DNA of 64,000 nt from Chitinophaga pinensis (GTDB lineage Bacteria; Bacteroidota; Bacteroidia; Chitinophagales; Chitinophagaceae), in contig CAMCAY010000004.1 of NCBI GenBank assembly GCA_945872815.1, forward strand, positions 1 to 64,000, written 5' to 3'. The position numbers and the translations under genes are program-made. Below the pieces are notes generated by a model that made no database searches, was not told the origin of the DNA, and saw only the letters and a program-made list of their open reading frames with translations. Every line of letters starts with the position of its first letter. Positions within the stretch are counted from its first letter, which is position 1. Shown here piece by piece: positions 35,181 to 42,405 of the stretch.

Positions 35181-36329
35181 ATGTTTTCTTCATTATTAAA
35201 TTGGCGAACAGGATTGGCGGTGATTGCTATTGCAATCGTGTCGGGAACTATTTTCTATTCGAATTTTATTTCAAATAAAATTGCAGCAGATGAAAAACAA
35301 AAAGTAGAACAATGGTTGCAGGCTGCTACTGAAATAAATAATACCACTTCGGGTTCTACAGATCTTGCTGGAAAAATTCTCACGGAAAACAGCATAGGAA
35401 TTCCCATGATAACTGTAACTGAAACTGACAGCATATTAGACCACTACAATTTAAACGCAAACAAAATAAAACACGACAAAAAATATTTACATAAAAAACT
35501 AGAGGAATTCAAGCATACTTATCCTCCCATTATATGGAAGAATCCAATGAATCCTAATCAAACGAATTTGGTATACTACGGAGAATCTGATTTGCTTATA
35601 CAAATACGATACTTTCCTATTGTTCAATTGATCATTGTAGCACTTTTTATTTTTGTAACATTAATTGCCATCAACACTCAACATAAGAGCACTCAAAATC
35701 AAGTTTGGGCTGGCATGGCTAAAGAAACAGCCCATCAATTAGGAACGCCCATTACTTCATTGCAAGGTTGGATAGAAATGCTTAAGGACAAACAAGTAAA
35801 TGAAAAAATAATTTCAGAAATCAGCAAGGATGTTGAAAGATTAAAATTAGTTAGTGATCGATTTGGCAAGATTGGAAGTTCACCTCAATTAGTGGCCACA
35901 AATCTTGTACAACAAATTAATGTAATGGTTCAGTATATAAAAAAACGTTCCAATGAGGCTGTTCATTTCTCTGTGAATTCCAATGAAAATGAAATTATGG
36001 GAATGATCAACGCTCCATTATTTGATTGGGTGATAGAAAATTTATTAAAAAACGCATTGGATGCAATTGATGGAAAAGGAAAGATAGAAGTAATCGTAAA
36101 AAACGAAAAAAGCAATATAATAATTGATGTAAGAGATTCAGGTAAGGGCATCAGCAAATCCAATATAAATAAGGTTTTCAAGCCAGGTTTTACTACAAAA
36201 AAACGCGGTTGGGGATTGGGTCTTTCATTGAGTAAAAGAATTATAGAACAATACCACCAGGGATCCATTTTTGTGAAATCCAGTGAATATGGAAAAGGAA
36301 CCACATTCAGAATTATTCTCAAAAAGTAG
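35181..36329 (+). CDS. Membrane sensor histidine kinase
   Basis: A 382-residue kinase with two membrane helices (residues about 10-30 and 147-166) flanking an extracytoplasmic sensor region, then a HisKA dimerisation segment ETAHQLGTPITSLQGWIEML with the phospho-acceptor His185, and an ATPase domain with VIENLLKNALDAIDGKG (N box), DVRDSGKGISKSNINKVFKP (G1), TTKKRGWGLGLSLSKRIIEQ (G2). No response regulator is adjacent, so the partner is unknown. Length and layout match short membrane kinases of Bacteroidota. Confidence 0.9.
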   Translation: MFSSLLNWRTGLAVIAIAIVSGTIFYSNFISNKIAADEKQKVEQWLQAATEINNTTSGSTDLAGKILTENSIGIPMITVTETDSILDHYNLNANKIKHDKKYLHKKLEEFKHTYPPIIWKNPMNPNQTNLVYYGESDLLIQIRYFPIVQLIIVALFIFVTLIAINTQHKSTQNQVWAGMAKETAHQLGTPITSLQGWIEMLKDKQVNEKIISEISKDVERLKLVSDRFGKIGSSPQLVATNLVQQINVMVQYIKKRSNEAVHFSVNSNENEIMGMINAPLFDWVIENLLKNALDAIDGKGKIEVIVKNEKSNIIIDVRDSGKGISKSNINKVFKPGFTTKKRGWGLGLSLSKRIIEQYHQGSIFVKSSEYGKGTTFRIILKK

Positions 36330-36376
36330 TGTATCACACTCAAGGATTATTATTTCAATTTTCAGTTCATTCATTT

Positions 36377-36384
36377 TATCTTCG
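36377..36384 (+). promoter_or_regulatory. Possible -7 element of tRNA-Leu (GAG)
   Basis: TATCTTCG differs from TAnnTTTG at one position and lies 33 bp before the tRNA 5' end. Confidence 0.4.
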
Positions 36385-36416
36385 CACAGCAATTTCAATA
36401 AACTGATTGTATTAAA

Positions 36417-36500
36417 GCGGCGATGGCGAAATTGGTAGACGCACTACCTTGAGGTGGTAGCGCTCGAAAGGGCGTGGGAGTTCGAATCTCCTTTGCCGCA
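36417..36500 (+). tRNA. tRNA-Leu (anticodon GAG)
   Basis: An 84-nt class II cloverleaf: acceptor GCGGCGA / TTGCCGC with discriminator A, D-arm with GGCGAAATTGGTAGACG, anticodon stem-loop CTACCTTGAGGTGGTAG carrying GAG, a long variable arm, and T-arm GGGAGTTCGAATCTCC. CCA is not encoded. Confidence 0.94.
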
Positions 36501-36526
36501 CAACAAATAGTCCTGCATGAGAGTGC

Positions 36527-36584
36527 GGGATTGTTTGTTTTAGCGAATCAAGCTTGCTTGAATGAGCATAAAACAAACAATCCC
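36527..36584 (+). repeat. Long hairpin after tRNA-Leu (GAG)
   Basis: A perfect 16-bp inverted repeat: GGGATTGTTTGTTTTA (36527-36542) and TAAAACAAACAATCCC (36569-36584). The 26-base loop contains the palindrome CAAGCTTG. It starts 26 bp after the tRNA 3' end. It may end tRNA transcription or be a small mobile repeat. Confidence 0.7.
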
Positions 36585-36599
36585 AACGAGCGAAGCGAG
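36536..36599 (+). repeat. 64-bp repeat, copy 1
   Basis: Shares 61 of 64 bases with copy 2 at 36663-36726. It runs from TGTTTTAGCGAATCAAGC to the end GAGCGAAGCGAG. It contains the right arm of the long hairpin. Confidence 0.75.
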
Positions 36600-36662
36600 T
36601 GAGGAGTATTTGTTGTCAACCCACCCTTATCATCCGAGCGAAGCGAGGATAATCTCCTCTTC

Positions 36663-36726
36663 TGTTTTAGCGAATCAAGCTTGCTTGCATGAACTTAAAA
36701 CAAACAATCCCAACGAGCGAAGCGAG
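36663..36726 (+). repeat. 64-bp repeat, copy 2
   Basis: Second copy with three substitutions relative to copy 1; its own hairpin is only 7 bp (TGTTTTA / TAAAACA). A further isolated GAGCGAAGCGAG occurs at 36635-36646 between the copies, so the short end-motif is present three times. The 36727-36785 stretch to the next gene shows nothing else. Confidence 0.75.
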
Positions 36727-36785
36727 AACAATTCCTTTTTACAATAAGACAATCCAAATAATGAAATAATTGCAGAACCCTACTA

Positions 36786-37406
36786 TCACATCACCCATAC
36801 TAGGCAATATCCCTCAAAAAAAATAGCATGTGCTATCAATAAAATATCAGTCGATTTCTTAAAAACAACATCAGCTTGTAAATGATTATCAAATTCAGCA
36901 ATAGATTCAATACAAATGTGTTTGATAAAATCAACCTGCCCCTGTCCATACCATTTGAATACGGCTTCTTTTATACACCAAACAAGCGTATGCTGATAAT
37001 AATCATCCATAGGAAGTGTTGACATAATCAACAACTCCGAATCATTTACAAACTTGTGTTTTATTGACTTTATTTTAGGTTGAGGCAACTCAATATCTAT
37101 ACCTGCATTATTTCTTTCACTTATAATTGCGGCTGCATAATTACCCGAATGAGAGACAGAAAAATGAAATTGTCCATCAATTAAATATGGCTTCTTTGAA
37201 TTTGATATCTTAACTTCGTTAACAGAAAATCTTTTATCCAATTGCTTAAGTAAAAATCTTCCTGCCAAAAACTGAACTCGTTTGTTCGGATTTTTTATCT
37301 CCCCTTGTAAACTCACCTCTGTCAAAAAATATGTTTCCGGCTCCGTGATATGCCAAACACCTATTTTTGTGTGGTCGTTGATATTTTGTTGATAAACCAA
37401 TGGCAT
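36786..37406 (-). CDS. 4'-phosphopantetheinyl transferase superfamily protein
   Basis: Transfers the phosphopantetheine arm of CoA to a carrier protein. The 206-residue Sfp-like size, FHFSVSHSGNYAAAIIS, AGIDIELPQP (metal-binding Asp/Glu), and LVWCIKEAVFKWYGQGQ (WxxKEA motif) are characteristic. Sfp-type proteins usually serve secondary metabolism or fatty acid synthesis; no carrier-protein gene is adjacent. It is divergent from dcd. Confidence 0.9.
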   Translation of the reverse strand: MPLVYQQNINDHTKIGVWHITEPETYFLTEVSLQGEIKNPNKRVQFLAGRFLLKQLDKRFSVNEVKISNSKKPYLIDGQFHFSVSHSGNYAAAIISERNNAGIDIELPQPKIKSIKHKFVNDSELLIMSTLPMDDYYQHTLVWCIKEAVFKWYGQGQVDFIKHICIESIAEFDNHLQADVVFKKSTDILLIAHAIFFEGYCLVWVM

Positions 37407-37477
37407 AACTGAAAGAGAAATATAAAATTAGAAAATGAAATTTTTATTTTTACAAAATAACAAATAACAAACTAGAA

Positions 37478-38014
37478 ATGATTTTAAGTGATAAAAGAAT
37501 TCTGGAAGAAATGGAAAAAGGTACCATAAAAATTTTGCCTTACAATCGTGAATGCCTTGGCAGCAATAGCTATGATGTGCATTTGGGTAAAAACCTGGCC
37601 ACCTATGACAACAATGAATTGGATGCAAAAAAACACAACACTATCACTCATTTCGAAATACCGGATGAAGGATTCTTATTGTTACCAGAAAAATTCTACT
37701 TAGGCGTAACGGATGAGTATACCGAAACACATGCACACGTACCTTTCCTGGAAGGCAAGTCCTCTACAGGTCGCTTGGGAATAGACATTCATGCAACAGC
37801 GGGAAAGGGAGATGTAGGTTTTTGTGGCAACTGGACATTAGAAATTTCAGTAAAACAACCTGTCAGGGTATATAAAGGAATGCCCATTGGACAATTAATT
37901 TATTTCCCTGTAGATGGAGAAATTGAAGTGAAATACAATGAAAAGAAAAATGCAAAATACAGTGGCCAACCAAACTTACCAGTTGAAAGCATGATGTGGA
38001 AAAATAAATTCTAA
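37478..38014 (+). CDS. dcd: dCTP deaminase
   Basis: Deaminates dCTP to dUTP for thymidylate synthesis. The 178-residue protein has MILSDKRILEEMEKGTIKI at the start, SNSYDVHLGKNLATY, HVPFLEGKSSTGRLGIDIHA with the catalytic Glu and substrate-binding Ser/Arg region, and GFCGNWTLEISVKQPVRVYKG. Standard length. It is a single gene between two convergent/divergent neighbours. Confidence 0.95.
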   Translation: MILSDKRILEEMEKGTIKILPYNRECLGSNSYDVHLGKNLATYDNNELDAKKHNTITHFEIPDEGFLLLPEKFYLGVTDEYTETHAHVPFLEGKSSTGRLGIDIHATAGKGDVGFCGNWTLEISVKQPVRVYKGMPIGQLIYFPVDGEIEVKYNEKKNAKYSGQPNLPVESMMWKNKF

Positions 38015-38040
38015 TGAGCAGTAATGAGTCACCAACTAAA

Positions 38041-39117
38041 TTAAATTTCTCCTGTTTTTTGATAATAATGTATTAAAAGACTAGTTACTTCATTATACGT
38101 CATCAGTCCCTTTGGTTGACGATTGTTCTTAAGAAAAAATCCATACCAATATGTTATCAATGGCTCAATTGGGTTTTCATGTGATTTAATAAAATCTCTC
38201 CATTCCTTTATATCTTTTTTTACAGATGGGGTCAACTGGTCACGTAAACGCATAGACGAACCTGAATCAAGAATATACAAAGTTCGGTTGGCGTACATAA
38301 ACAACTCCAGATAAGCGCTGTATTGAATTAAGTAATTATTGGAATTTTTTGCTGCAAGATAACCAACAAAATTGGCCTCATTTTCTTTTGCATAACCCAA
38401 CTGATGCGCAATTTCATGACAAGCGATGTAGGGTTGGAGAAATGCCGGAACCGTTGTATTCACTTGAGCTTCGCCCGTAAATGGATTATAATAACCCGTA
38501 AATCCCAGATAATTTCCCAACCAACCCCACATAGATGGCTTGATGGAGGAATATTTATACTTCATAAAATCATACTTTGCTGAAGTAGATTGGAATGCTT
38601 CAGCAGCAGCAATGAAAAGCAATTTATGATCTGAAATTACTGTATTACTTTTTATCACAGAATCTTTTGTTTCATTTACTTTCTGCAATAAAAGTTGATT
38701 GATACGTCTCAATTGAATGGAATCATATTGACCGGCATTAAGTTCAAGCTGTGAAGATATTCCCCTACGACTGTAATTGATTCCCCAAAAAAAATTGAAA
38801 ACAATATAGATTGTTAACAACAGCCCTACTATTTTAAATATACTTTCCCTGAATGAACAATTGCCTGGTTTTCGAAAAATGATTCGTCTAGAAAAATTCA
38901 CTATTATCCAAATCAACCAACAACTTAATATCAAATAAAATACATCGCCTATGCTAATGGGAATCCATCCGAATATCAAACGCAAAAACTTGGAAATAAT
39001 CGGGTAAACCAATTTGGAATATTGCAATTCAACCCTTATTTCATTTTGAGCATAGAAATGTATCCCAACACTTAGAATAATTAATATTATCAATATGTTA
39101 TTTTTCCTGGCTATCAC
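38041..39117 (-). CDS. DUF3810 membrane protein with an HExxH motif
   Basis: A 358-residue protein of the DUF3810 family. Three N-terminal membrane segments (about 8-25, 52-75, 90-112) precede a large domain containing VPAFLQPYIACHEIAHQLGY; HEIAH is a gluzincin-like zinc-binding motif, and a Glu in YAKENEANFVGYLA may be the third ligand. A protease role is plausible but unproven. It reads toward dcd and is divergent from yceD. Confidence 0.85.
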   Translation of the reverse strand: MIARKNNILIILIILSVGIHFYAQNEIRVELQYSKLVYPIISKFLRLIFGWIPISIGDVFYLILSCWLIWIIVNFSRRIIFRKPGNCSFRESIFKIVGLLLTIYIVFNFFWGINYSRRGISSQLELNAGQYDSIQLRRINQLLLQKVNETKDSVIKSNTVISDHKLLFIAAAEAFQSTSAKYDFMKYKYSSIKPSMWGWLGNYLGFTGYYNPFTGEAQVNTTVPAFLQPYIACHEIAHQLGYAKENEANFVGYLAAKNSNNYLIQYSAYLELFMYANRTLYILDSGSSMRLRDQLTPSVKKDIKEWRDFIKSHENPIEPLITYWYGFFLKNNRQPKGLMTYNEVTSLLIHYYQKTGEI

Positions 39118-39295
39118 ATTACAATAATTAACACAATTGGAGTGAATGATTAATACTTTATGTAATACATAAAATATTAAAGGATGAAATTTGTTCGAAA
39201 ATAGCCCCTATTATACAATTCTCCATAAAAAGTGGCTCACAAATACACAAATTGAATAAATTAATGTAACTTCGCACTCCTTAAAAACGAACGCA

Positions 39296-39838
39296 ATGGG
39301 TAAGAAGAGGGTTTTCGAGATTCCGTTTGTAGGGTTAAAACCCGGTATTCATGAGTTTGTTTTTGAGCTAGATGAAAAGTTCTTTGTTGAAAAAGGTGCA
39401 CAGGATTTTCTTCATCCTAAAGTTATAGTGAACATGACACTGGAAAAAAATACCGGTTTCATAATACTGAATTTTTCAATTGGAGGCAAAGCCGAAGTGA
39501 CCTGTGACAGATGTGGAAATTCATTAAACATCAATCTTTGGGACGAATTTAAAATGCTGGTTAAGTTGGTAGAAAACCCTGAGGAGATGAATGAACAGGA
39601 AGAAGACCCCGACGTTTTTTACATATCAAGAAACGAAAGTCATCTTTCTCTTGAAGACTGGTTGTATGAATTTTCAATGCTGAGTGTACCCATGCAAAAA
39701 ATGTGCAGTCCGGAAGAAATGGGAGGTCCACAATGCAACAATGAAGTTCTTCAAAAATTGAAAGAGATGGAAGCGAAACATCAAGATAACAATTTCAATT
39801 CTTTGTGGAAAGGATTAGATAAATTTAAAGATAATTAA
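39296..39838 (+). CDS. YceD/DUF177 family protein
   Basis: A 180-residue protein placed before rpmF, the conserved setting for YceD, which influences rRNA processing and ribosome assembly in other organisms. VTCDRCGNSLNINLWDEFKM has a CxxC that may bind zinc, paired perhaps with MCSPEEMGGPQCNN. It is the first gene of the yceD-rpmF-plsX operon; a near-consensus -7 element (TAACTTCG) lies just upstream at about 39267. Confidence 0.9.
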   Translation: MGKKRVFEIPFVGLKPGIHEFVFELDEKFFVEKGAQDFLHPKVIVNMTLEKNTGFIILNFSIGGKAEVTCDRCGNSLNINLWDEFKMLVKLVENPEEMNEQEEDPDVFYISRNESHLSLEDWLYEFSMLSVPMQKMCSPEEMGGPQCNNEVLQKLKEMEAKHQDNNFNSLWKGLDKFKDN

Positions 39839-39869
39839 AAGTATAGTATAACAATAAAAACGTAAAGTC

Positions 39870-40064
39870 ATGCCAAATCCAAAGAGGCGCCATTCGCAAC
39901 AACGCAGTGCTAAAAGAAGAACACATTATAAAGCTACAGAGCCTACATTGAGCCAGGATGCAACAACCGGTGAAACACATGTTCGCCATCGCGCACATGT
40001 AAGCGAAGGTAAATTGTACTACAAGGGTAAATTGGTTGCTGAAAAAGCTCCTCTAAAAGCATAG
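39870..40064 (+). CDS. rpmF: 50S ribosomal protein L32
   Basis: The 64-residue product begins MPNPKRRHSQQRSAKRRTHY, the L32 signature. It lacks the CxxC zinc motif, as in many bacterial L32 proteins of the non-zinc type. It is between yceD and plsX, 31 bp after yceD. Confidence 0.97.
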   Translation: MPNPKRRHSQQRSAKRRTHYKATEPTLSQDATTGETHVRHRAHVSEGKLYYKGKLVAEKAPLKA

Positions 40065-40148
40065 TATTCTACTAAGATTATTAATTCCAGAATCATGGAT
40101 TGATTTATTTCCGTCTTGATTTTGGAATTTTTAATTTAATATTTTCCC

Positions 40149-41099
40149 ATGATTAGAATCGGTCTGGACATGATGGGTGGCGATTTTGCCCCGTATGAAG
40201 CGGTCAAAGGTGTGCTTGCTTTTTTTGAAAGCGCACCTCAAGACACTCATTTGATATTGATTGGAGATGAACCCCAGATTGCGAAATATTTGAGTGAATA
40301 TTCTTTGTCTCCATCCCTATACTCAATCATTCATGCTTCTCAGGTGATTGAAATGCACGAGCATCCTACCAAAGCGCTTAAAGAAAAGCAAGACTCCTCC
40401 ATTGCTATCGGTTTTCATTTATTGGCAACAGAAAAAATTGATGCTTTCATCAGTGCTGGAAACACCGGCGCCATGATGGTGGGTTCTTTGTTCAGCATAA
40501 AAGCAATTCCGGGTGTGTTAAGACCAACCATTGGTGCTTACATTCCGAGAGAAGACGGAAGTTTGGGATTATTGGTTGATGTTGGTTTAAACGCAGATTG
40601 CAAAGCGGAAAATCTAAACCAATTTGCCATATTGGGTTCCTTGTTTGCTGAATACATTCTCAATATCAATAATCCAAAAGTTGGTCTTGTAAATATAGGT
40701 GAAGAAGAGGGCAAAGGAAATCTTCTTGCACAAGCCACCTATCCCCTTCTTAAAGAAAACAATCAGATTCATTTTGTCGGCAACATTGAAGGCAGAGACA
40801 TTTTGCTAAATAAAGCAGATGTAATGGTATGCGAAGGTTTTACCGGAAATGTGTTGCTAAAAATGGCTGAAAGCGTTCATGATATTGTTAAACGCAGAAA
40901 TATTGATGACGAACATTTCAACCGTTTCAATTTTGAAGCTTATGGAGGTGTTCCTGTATTGGGTGTATCTAAACCCGTTATCATTGGGCACGGCATTTCT
41001 TCTTCCGTTGCATTTAAAAACATGATAAACATTGCCTGTAAGATGATTGAAACCAAGCTTACAGAAAAAATTATTACTAGCTTCTCCACAATATCATAA
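40149..41099 (+). CDS. plsX: Phosphate acyltransferase PlsX
   Basis: Makes acyl-phosphate from acyl-ACP for phospholipid synthesis. The 316-residue protein starts IRIGLDMMGGDFAPYEAVKG, has AFISAGNTGAMMVGSLF, VGLVNIGEEEGKGNLLAQAT and ADVMVCEGFTGNVLLKMAE, all PlsX signatures. It is 84 bp after rpmF. The usual downstream fabH is absent here, replaced by an unrelated lipoprotein gene. Confidence 0.96.
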   Translation: MIRIGLDMMGGDFAPYEAVKGVLAFFESAPQDTHLILIGDEPQIAKYLSEYSLSPSLYSIIHASQVIEMHEHPTKALKEKQDSSIAIGFHLLATEKIDAFISAGNTGAMMVGSLFSIKAIPGVLRPTIGAYIPREDGSLGLLVDVGLNADCKAENLNQFAILGSLFAEYILNINNPKVGLVNIGEEEGKGNLLAQATYPLLKENNQIHFVGNIEGRDILLNKADVMVCEGFTGNVLLKMAESVHDIVKRRNIDDEHFNRFNFEAYGGVPVLGVSKPVIIGHGISSSVAFKNMINIACKMIETKLTEKIITSFSTIS

Positions 41100-41232
41100 T
41101 ATTTTCAAATTCCATTGTTAAATACATGTTAACTCGAAAATCGAATTTTTCGTTGTTGAGTCATTTTTGTATTTTACAGAATATATTTTCAACAAACAAT
41201 TGCTAATTAACCTTTTATTTAAACTCCAAAAA

Positions 41233-41832
41233 ATGAAAAAAAAATTCTTAGTACTTTCTGTTGTAATTACAGGAATGATTTATGTTAATTCAAGTTGCAA
41301 AAAATCCAGCACCCCTACTCCTACTCCTACTCCTACTAATCCCTGCACTAATACAAACATCGTTATAACGGAAACTGTAACGGATTACACCGCTTGTCCT
41401 TCCGTAATAATGGGATCCATCACAGTTACTGCATCAGGATCTACTGGTTTCACATACAACAAAAATGGTGGTGCATATCAAACTAGCAATATACTTTCAG
41501 GATTAACTGCAGGCACCTATACAATTGGTGTGAAAGATGCAAATGGTTGCACAAATACTAAATCTGTTACTGTAGGTGAAACAGCCGGAATTAATTTCAA
41601 AAATGTAAGAAGCATTATCAGAAATAATTGCGGTGGTAACAATTGTCATTTAAACGGGCAAATTCAGCGTGGATATAACTTTGACAATGAATGCGATATT
41701 GTAAGTTCATGGAATATGATTCAAACTACCTGTGTTACCCAACAATCTATGCCAACTTCTGGCCCTTTATCATTAGCAGACCGCCAAGCTATTACAAACT
41801 GGGTTAATGCAGGACACTTATACACTAATTAA
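41233..41832 (+). CDS. Lipoprotein with SprB-like repeat and a CX4CH heme-like motif
   Basis: The 199-residue protein starts with a lipoprotein signal (lipobox SSC, Cys22) and a Pro-Thr linker. Residues about 42-115 resemble a SprB repeat (TVTASGSTGFTYNKNGGAYQ; GTYTIGVKDANGCTNTKSVT). Residues about 121-195 resemble the C-terminal c-type cytochrome module of Bacteroidota lipoproteins: FKNVRSIIRNNCGGNNCHLN, but the heme motif is C-X4-C-H (Cys133, Cys138, His139) rather than CX2CH, and QQSMPTSGPLSLADRQAITN offers a possible Met ligand. An upstream longer frame has no signal peptide, so the ATG at 41233 is used. It is 19 bp before the Rieske gene. Likely an envelope electron carrier; heme binding is unproven. 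Confidence 0.8.
   Translation: MKKKFLVLSVVITGMIYVNSSCKKSSTPTPTPTPTNPCTNTNIVITETVTDYTACPSVIMGSITVTASGSTGFTYNKNGGAYQTSNILSGLTAGTYTIGVKDANGCTNTKSVTVGETAGINFKNVRSIIRNNCGGNNCHLNGQIQRGYNFDNECDIVSSWNMIQTTCVTQQSMPTSGPLSLADRQAITNWVNAGHLYTN
41314..41337 (+). repeat. CCTACT x4 tandem repeat
   Basis: Four exact copies of a six-base unit encode the Pro-Thr linker of the lipoprotein. Copy-number change would keep frame, so it varies linker length rather than switching expression. Confidence 0.8.
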
Positions 41833-41851
41833 TTAACCTCAAATTTTACAA

Positions 41852-42253
41852 GTGGACAGAAAAGAATTTCTATCATCAATTGGCTTTTCAGCCGCATCTC
41901 TTTTTGTGGCAACTTGTGTTGGTTCTTGTAAAAAAGATTCAGTAAGTGGCCCTACGGTAGATTTCACAATTGATCTGACACTATATCCAGCATTAAATAA
42001 TGCAGGTGGCTATGTTTATTTAAACGGAGTGATTATAGCTAAAACAAGTTCAGCCAATTTAATTGCTGTTGCTGCTGCATGTTCGCATGAAGGTGCGAAT
42101 GTACAGTACCAGAATAACAACAATCAATTCTATTGCCCGAGACATGGAGCAAAATTCAACACATCGGGTGCTGTAACACAAGGCCCTGCATCTACTCCAT
42201 TAAAACAATACACTGTTACGGTAAATGGCAACTCTGTTAGAATAAATGGATAA
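41852..42253 (+). CDS. Rieske 2Fe-2S lipoprotein
   Basis: The 133-residue protein has a single Rieske domain: AAACSHEGANVQY (Cys77, His79) and FYCPRHGAKFN (Cys95, His98) ligate the cluster. Its N-terminus has a DRKEFLSSIGFSAASLF segment reminiscent of Tat signals but with RK instead of RR, followed by the lipobox VGSC (Cys26). Start codon is GTG. It lies 19 bp after the cytochrome-like lipoprotein and just before a terminator, so the two genes are probably co-transcribed. Function may be envelope electron transfer. Confidence 0.88.
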   Translation: MDRKEFLSSIGFSAASLFVATCVGSCKKDSVSGPTVDFTIDLTLYPALNNAGGYVYLNGVIIAKTSSANLIAVAAACSHEGANVQYQNNNNQFYCPRHGAKFNTSGAVTQGPASTPLKQYTVTVNGNSVRING

Positions 42254-42274
42254 AACAGAAATAAAACAATTTTT

Positions 42275-42304
42275 AAAAGCTCTTCAATTTGGAGAGCTTT
42301 TTTA
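42275..42304 (+). terminator. Terminator after the Rieske gene
   Basis: A 9-bp stem AAAAGCTCT / AGAGCTTTT followed by T-rich sequence, 22 bp after the stop codon. Confidence 0.75.
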
Positions 42305-42379
42305 TTTTGTCATCAATTTGTCATATTTGATGACAATGGATAAAACGTGACAGTTTCATGATCGTTTATTTGATAATTA

Positions 42380-42395
42380 GGTGCAAATTTGCGCC
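42380..42395. promoter_or_regulatory. 16-bp near-palindrome before the TonB receptor gene
   Basis: GGTGCAAATTTGCGCC is a palindrome with one mismatch and ends 10 bp before the ATG at 42406. It overlaps a possible -7 box (CAAATTTG, one mismatch from TAnnTTTG). It could be an iron- or heme-responsive operator, or only an extended promoter. Confidence 0.4.
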
Positions 42396-42405
42396 TCGAT
42401 TATCC

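Noticed and set aside
36511-36740. CRISPR array after tRNA-Leu
   Set aside because: Only two copies with hairpin structure and no regularly spaced unique spacers; no cas genes.
36562-36747. A 61-codon forward frame after tRNA-Leu
   Set aside because: It is made of the 64-bp repeats and hairpin, with no protein-like pattern.
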